Shown: positions 6,721 through 10,368 of the stretch, in pieces
How positions within the stretch are numbered: the first letter of the stretch is position 1
Layout: each line of letters opens with the position of its first letter
Assembly (NCBI GenBank): GCA_013041975.1
Contig: JABDQZ010000342.1
Span: forward strand, 1-10,368
Length of the DNA: 10,368 nucleotides
Source of the DNA: Gammaproteobacteria bacterium
GTDB lineage: Bacteria; Pseudomonadota; Gammaproteobacteria; Chromatiales; Chromatiaceae
Direction of reading: 5' to 3'
Position numbers and translations under genes: made by a program
Notes under the pieces: model-generated
Databases searched by the model: none
What the model was told of the DNA's origin: nothing
Seen by the model: the letters and a program-made list of their open reading frames with translations, nothing else

Positions 6721-8064
6721 TTAAAGATCTGAAGATTCCTCATCAATTATTTCCATTTCTTCTCTCTTGACAATATTCACTCTGCCAACACGGCGTTGTT
6801 CAATCGTCAAAACCGTAAACAGATACAAACCATCCTCAAACTGGTCACCACTTTCTGGCATGCGTGACAAATGCTGCATAAACAAACCTGACAGGGTATT
6901 GGCATCTAGATTATCAGATACAGGATAGCCAGTGATCCGCTCGAAATCTGCCAATGAAACCAGCCCATCTGCCTCCCAGCTCTGGTCAGTTAAAATCTGA
7001 ATACCAATGAATGATTCCTCATCATCCGTTTCGTCATGGATTTCACCTACAATTTCTTCAAGCAAGTCTTCCAGTGTGACAATGCCTGCCATAACACCAT
7101 ACTCATCAACTACAAATGCCATGTGAGCACGATGAATACGCATCAAATCAAACAACTCTGAAACGCGCTGAGACTCTGGCACAACTAACGGTTCTCGACA
7201 AAATACCATCAGATCAGACCAGGGATCTTTTTTTCCATCCAGCAAAGCCGCGTGAATATCCTTGACCAGAACAATACCCTTGATAGCATTGTCTTTATCA
7301 CCATCTATCAGAGGAAAGCGCGAATGTCCTGTTTCCCGGATGATTTTTAAATTCAAAGCCGGATCAGCAGACACATCCAGCGAGTTCATCGAACTGACAG
7401 GAATCATCACACGACCAACCTGGCGCTGATCAAACTCGAACAGGTTATGCAGCATATCCGCCTTGTCATGACCAATCTCACCATGCTCACGTGAAGTCGC
7501 CACCAAACCCTTGATTTCCTCTCCACTTAACACTTCGGCATGACCCACTTCCGCAACGTGCAGCGCTTTAAGAATCAGACCAGAAGCCTTGTTCAGTAAC
7601 CAGTTCAATGGATAAACAGCAATAAAAGCCCAATGCAACGGATATGCAACCACCAGAGACATTGGCTCAGCCTTTCGAATCGCCAGTGTTTTTGGTACCT
7701 GTTCGCCGATGACTATATGCAATGATGAAAAAATCAGAAATCCGGTAATAAACGCAACCGTATGGATCATTTGCTCAGACAGACCCGCCATAACCAGCAC
7801 AGGTTCCAGTAATGCAGCAACTGCAGGTTCACCTACCCAGCCAAGACCAAGAGAAGCCATGGTAATACCCAGTTGACAGGCAGCAAGATAGGCCTCCAGG
7901 TTATGCTGTATATGAACGGTCATTTTGGCCGATGCATTGCCCGCTTCTGCCAGTAATTCAATTCTAAAACCACGTGCCTTGACCAGGGCAAATTCTGCAG
8001 CAACAAAAAAGGCATTGGCTGCCAACAGCAAAATGACTATAAAAAGATTTAACGAAATATCCAT
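6721..8064 (-). CDS. CNNM/CorC-HlyC family transporter-associated protein (DUF21-CBS-CorC_HlyC)
   Basis: A 447-residue 'hemolysin family' protein of the CNNM/CorC class, now regarded as Mg2+ exporters or efflux regulators. The domains in order are: a DUF21 membrane domain (about 1-180) with MDISLNLFIVILLLAANAFF as first helix, CQLGITMASLGLGWVGEP (63-80) and GEQVPKTLAI (120-129); a CBS pair (about 215-270 and 285-340) with VDEYGVMAGIVTLEDLLEEI (319-338); and a C-terminal CorC_HlyC domain (about 355-435). The ATG at 8064 has TTGGAG about 9 nt upstream. It is the first gene of the operon with mgtE, mscS and corA. The 'hemolysin' label is historical and I would not use it; a role in Mg2+ homeostasis is supported by both family knowledge and the neighbours. 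Confidence 0.92.
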   Translation of the reverse strand: MDISLNLFIVILLLAANAFFVAAEFALVKARGFRIELLAEAGNASAKMTVHIQHNLEAYLAACQLGITMASLGLGWVGEPAVAALLEPVLVMAGLSEQMIHTVAFITGFLIFSSLHIVIGEQVPKTLAIRKAEPMSLVVAYPLHWAFIAVYPLNWLLNKASGLILKALHVAEVGHAEVLSGEEIKGLVATSREHGEIGHDKADMLHNLFEFDQRQVGRVMIPVSSMNSLDVSADPALNLKIIRETGHSRFPLIDGDKDNAIKGIVLVKDIHAALLDGKKDPWSDLMVFCREPLVVPESQRVSELFDLMRIHRAHMAFVVDEYGVMAGIVTLEDLLEEIVGEIHDETDDEESFIGIQILTDQSWEADGLVSLADFERITGYPVSDNLDANTLSGLFMQHLSRMPESGDQFEDGLYLFTVLTIEQRRVGRVNIVKREEMEIIDEESSDL

Positions 8065-8317
8065 TTATTCTGACTCCAAAAATAGATTTACTACCTTAGA
8101 GTTGGCAATAAGACATTTCGTCACATTTTATTTTTATGCACTCAAAACAAATCAATATTTCAGGATAGAATGAAAGGCTCTGCTTCAGTATCAACCGACA
8201 TACAAAGTTCTGGCATTGCTTCTAATAACATAGCCTTTTGACTGTATCTTTGACTTCAAGCTTTTACCAGATATATTGGCATTAAATTGGACACTGGTTG
8301 TCAGTGAAAAATCTAGT
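8065..8317 (-). promoter_or_regulatory. Upstream region of the Mg2+ transport operon
   Basis: A 253-nt AT-rich gap between the receptor gene stop and the CNNM start, on the strand of both genes. It most likely holds the operon promoter; TTGATT with a 19-bp spacer to TAAAAT on the minus strand (near 8124-8154) is a weak candidate. A 23-codon reading frame (8231 to 8160, MLLEAMPELCMSVDTEAEPF...) begins 2 nt after AAAAGG, which is too close for a good ribosome site, and may be chance. I do not recognise an M-box or another Mg2+ riboswitch. The short inverted repeat CACTG-GTTGT-CAGTG (8292-8306) has no U-tract on the relevant strand, so it is not a clear terminator. Confidence 0.3.
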
Positions 8318-9433
8318 TCATTTTCCGAGATAGCTTTCCAGTGTCTCGGACCAGGCGGGATCGGAGAGTGTTTCCAGCAGTGCCCTGTTCAAAGGTTCTC
8401 TCAGTTTGCTACTGGAAGGAAGGCCAAAGGCATAATCCTGTCTTACGAAACTGCCAGGCAGCACCTCCAGGGAGTCTCCGGCAGCTGTATTGACAAGATA
8501 ACGCATGATGGGTTCATCATAGACCACGGCACCAATCTGTTGTTTCGGCAGGGCCTTTAATGCAGAGTTAATACTTTCATAATACTGTGCCCGGATACCA
8601 TTGTCGAGCAGATATTTTTCACTAGTAGAGCCGCGTAAGGTACCTACAATAACCCGATTGAGGTCATTGGGCCCGCTGACCGGGCCGCTCAGTTGCTGTA
8701 CAGTAAAAACCGAGGCAATGGTTGCTGTGAAACCGGATATCGTGATGACACTGAAAAACATCCACAGGATAGCGACAAAACGTCCTGCCGCAGTTACAGG
8801 CGCTTTATCACCGTAACCTACAGTGGTCATGGTCACCGCTGACCACCAGAATCCTGAACCCACACCTTCATGAGGCTTGCCCCCAAACTGACCTGGATTG
8901 GCCCGGCGTTCGAGCAGCCAGATAATCACGCCCACGGTCATCAACAGCAAAACCAGTACAGCGAGGGCGCTAACAAACTCCAGGGAAAAAGCTGCCCGCA
9001 GTGTGGCCCATGCACCAGATGGTGTGCGCGGTACCGCAATGGACAGGCCGGAAGAGTGAAATGGGTGCGAGAAATCCAGATACTGTTCCCGCTCGGCAGT
9101 AACTGTAAGTGCTGCCACGGCTACATCGAGTTCACCGCTCTTGAGGCCCTCCAGCAGGCCAGCGAGGTCTTTGCTGTGATATTCATAATTCAGGTTCATT
9201 TGACTGGCTATGCGTTGCCATAATTCAATGCTGACACCGGTGTAACGGCCATCAGGCTGTTTCATTACGAAAGGAGGAATCTCTCGCACGCCAACCTGAA
9301 GTGTCTCTGTGGCAGCATAACTTTGCCCGGTAATGATACACAGCAAGAGACCCGAAAATATGAGCCTCATTTTCCCACGCAGATGACAGGTGAATATACG
9401 AGGAATGGTTTTCAAATAATATGTCAACGTCAT
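8318..9433 (-). CDS. GluR0-like ligand-gated K+ channel (prokaryotic ionotropic glutamate receptor type)
   Basis: A 371-residue protein in which a periplasmic amino-acid-binding fold (SBP_bac_3 type) is split by a K+ channel pore, the layout of GluR0 from Synechocystis. After the signal peptide come binding lobe S1 (about 44-140, with VGVREIPPFVMKQPDGRYTG and ALTVTAEREQYLDFSHPF), TM1 (about 152-174), a pore loop with the potassium filter TVGYGD (204-209), TM2 (about 217-243) and lobe S2 (about 255-371). R115 in TAERE and D306 in VYDEP sit where this family contacts the ligand carboxylate and amino groups, so an amino acid ligand is likely. The ATG at 9433 has GAGG 10 nt upstream. ATG 9370 (residue 22) would give a more standard signal peptide (MRLIFSGLLLCIITGQSYA, cleavage after SYA) but has GGGA only 2 nt away. 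It is divergent from the mscK-like gene. The ligand is unknown. Confidence 0.9.
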   Translation of the reverse strand: MTLTYYLKTIPRIFTCHLRGKMRLIFSGLLLCIITGQSYAATETLQVGVREIPPFVMKQPDGRYTGVSIELWQRIASQMNLNYEYHSKDLAGLLEGLKSGELDVAVAALTVTAEREQYLDFSHPFHSSGLSIAVPRTPSGAWATLRAAFSLEFVSALAVLVLLLMTVGVIIWLLERRANPGQFGGKPHEGVGSGFWWSAVTMTTVGYGDKAPVTAAGRFVAILWMFFSVITISGFTATIASVFTVQQLSGPVSGPNDLNRVIVGTLRGSTSEKYLLDNGIRAQYYESINSALKALPKQQIGAVVYDEPIMRYLVNTAAGDSLEVLPGSFVRQDYAFGLPSSSKLREPLNRALLETLSDPAWSETLESYLGK

Positions 9434-9585
9434 GATTCGTGAGCCTCGATTTTGTAAATAGGCACAATAAATATACCAGCAGCGTGAACCTAACCTCTTT
9501 ATAATGCAAGATCGTCAGTCACATTTAGTCTCATCAGATTAGCTGAAAACACTAAACAGGTTTAGCCTGAACAGGAAATTGTTCG
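9434..9585. promoter_or_regulatory. Divergent promoter region between the GluR0-like and MscK-like genes
   Basis: A 152-bp AT-rich gap between two divergent genes, so it should hold both promoters. On the plus strand a perfect TATAAT lies at 9500-9505, but no good -35 box is found 16-18 bp upstream. On the minus strand TGGTATATT (9478-9470) fits an extended -10 element (TGnTATAAT), placing a start about 30 nt before ATG 9433. The MscK ribosome site AGGA is at 9573-9576. These are motif matches by eye; expression is not shown. Confidence 0.35.
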
Positions 9586-10368
9586 ATGAAATTAGCATTT
9601 TTATGTACCGCGGACCTTTGGAAAAACCTGGCAGTTTCGATTCTTATTGTCCTGTTGACGGGGTCTCCTGCAACCGCCCAGGTAAATGAACCAGATATTG
9701 CTGAATTACGCAAGGAATTGGAACGGGTAAAAACTGCGGCTGATCTGACCGATGCTGTTCGCGCAATGGCCGAGCAGGCTTTGAAGCAAGCTATTGAACA
9801 GGTTGAATTGACTGAACAGTGGCATAGCAAGGCGGATGAGTTTTCTGCAGCCCGTAAGCAGGCTCCCGCCATGTTGAAAAACCTTGCTGTCGATTTGGAT
9901 AAACCATTGGTCGAAGTTGCTCTTGCTGTGCCTGACGGAGTAACGCTTAGCGATATGGAGCAATTGCTGGAACAAGCTGAAAGCGAACTTGATATAGCCA
10001 GGAATACAGCAGCGCAGCTAGATGCCGAGAAGCTACGACGCGCTGCACGCCGACTTGAATTACCAAAACTGTTGACCGATGCTGGAATGCGTCTTAATGC
10101 TGCTGAGGATATGCTAAAAGACACGCCTCCATCTAACCAGTCGCCAGCACTGGTGTCGGCGTTGAAGGCTTTGAATCTGGCAAGGACTGCTACCATACAA
10201 ATGGAAAGGCAGGCATTGCAAAACGAACTTGCCAGTTATGAAGCTCGTGGCGGTCTACTTAAAGCAAGACTTCAAATGGCAGATCGTCAGATAGCCATGC
10301 ATGAGCGCCTGGTGGCATTCTGGAACCAACAGGTTAACAAGGAGCGCAGTCGGGAAGCAGAAGAAGCC
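9586..10368 (+). CDS. MscK/KefA-like mechanosensitive channel, N-terminal periplasmic part (runs off the right edge)
   Basis: An open frame of 261 codons reaches the window end without a stop. It starts MKLAFLCTADLWKNLAVSIL with a signal peptide ending near SPATA-Q (cleavage after about residue 31). The rest is a long, mostly alpha-helical, coiled-coil-like periplasmic region rich in Ala, Glu, Leu and Gln. The stretch SPALVSALKALNLARTATIQ, then MERQALQNELASYEARGGLL and ARLQMADRQIAMHERLV, parallels the MscS_porin domain of E. coli MscK (QKVLMQAQQALLNAEIDQQR and following). Full-length relatives exceed 1000 residues and end in an MscS pore, which would lie outside the window. The ATG is the first possible start after an in-frame TGA at 9568-9570 and has AGGA 9 nt upstream. 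It could also be a MscM/YjeP-type paralogue. E. coli MscK gating depends on external K+, which makes the adjacent K+ channel notable. Confidence 0.82.
   Translation, partial: MKLAFLCTADLWKNLAVSILIVLLTGSPATAQVNEPDIAELRKELERVKTAADLTDAVRAMAEQALKQAIEQVELTEQWHSKADEFSAARKQAPAMLKNLAVDLDKPLVEVALAVPDGVTLSDMEQLLEQAESELDIARNTAAQLDAEKLRRAARRLELPKLLTDAGMRLNAAEDMLKDTPPSNQSPALVSALKALNLARTATIQMERQALQNELASYEARGGLLKARLQMADRQIAMHERLVAFWNQQVNKERSREAEEA

Noticed and set aside
8292..8306. Inverted repeat CACTG-GTTGT-CAGTG just after the GluR0-like stop, considered as a terminator.
   Set aside because: Only a 5-bp stem, and on the gene's strand it is followed by TCCAATTT rather than a U-tract; the A-run is on the wrong side.
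8065..8317. Mg2+ riboswitch (M-box/ykoK type) before the transport operon.
   Set aside because: No recognisable M-box conserved blocks or GC-rich helices; the region is AT-rich with no strong stems seen by eye.
9252..9509. An 85-codon minus-strand frame at the 5' end of the GluR0-like gene.
   Set aside because: It overlaps the signal peptide and S1 lobe in another frame and crosses the divergent promoter region; no similarity or ribosome site.
9557..9575. Short dyads around CAGG-TTTAG-CCTG and CCTGAACAGG before the MscK-like gene.
   Set aside because: Four-base arms are expected by chance and they overlap the ribosome site region; no support as an operator.
9552..10196. A 214-codon minus-strand frame rich in Ser, Ala and Arg.
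   Set aside because: It is the antisense shadow of the MscK-like plus-strand gene, which has a ribosome site, a signal peptide and family similarity; the minus-strand protein is low-complexity and resembles nothing.
1..10368. Mobile elements, CRISPR arrays, tRNA/rRNA genes.
   Set aside because: No transposase or integrase frames, no regular direct repeats with spacers, and no cloverleaf or rRNA-like sequence was found on either strand.

Overview
The window looks like chromosomal DNA of a non-enteric gammaproteobacterium, probably free-living or aquatic. This rests on the gene families (a RimK-type ligase followed by a RimB-like retropepsin gene, an HdfR-like LysR regulator, a MscK-type channel) and on moderate base composition. 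The assignment is inference from content only; no rRNA or other taxonomic marker is present. There are no tRNA or rRNA genes, insertion sequences, CRISPR arrays or phage genes.

Layout, left to right. (1) Positions 1-1264, minus strand: a rimK-type glutamate ligase whose C-terminus carries an extra TrkA-C/RCK_C-like domain. Its stop overlaps the first codons of a retropepsin-like 'ATP-dependent zinc protease' gene that runs off the left edge. (2) 1434-2063, minus: an ECF-type sigma factor with no visible anti-sigma partner. (3) 2064-2132: a short, very AT-rich divergent control region with a perfect 11-bp inverted repeat and three regularly spaced TTTGTTA heptamers. (4) 2133-2990, plus: an HdfR-like LysR regulator, convergent with and overlapping the end of corA. 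(5) 8064 down to 2985, minus: a tight four-gene operon, CNNM/CorC-HlyC protein - MgtE - MscS channel - CorA, with gaps of 21, 13 and 33 nt. It combines three unrelated magnesium transport families with a mechanosensitive channel. (6) 8318-9433, minus: a GluR0-like prokaryotic ionotropic receptor, in which a periplasmic amino-acid-binding domain is split by a two-helix K+ channel pore with a TVGYGD filter. (7) 9586 to the right edge, plus, divergent: the N-terminal part of a MscK/KefA-like mechanosensitive channel.

The common theme is ion and osmotic homeostasis. There are Mg2+ import (MgtE, CorA), probable Mg2+ export or sensing (CNNM), two MscS-superfamily channels for hypo-osmotic release, a ligand-gated K+ channel, and an S6-type ligase fused to a domain family normally found on K+ transport regulators. 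Whether these genes respond to a common signal is not shown by the sequence. It is a testable idea based on co-location and on the compact operon.
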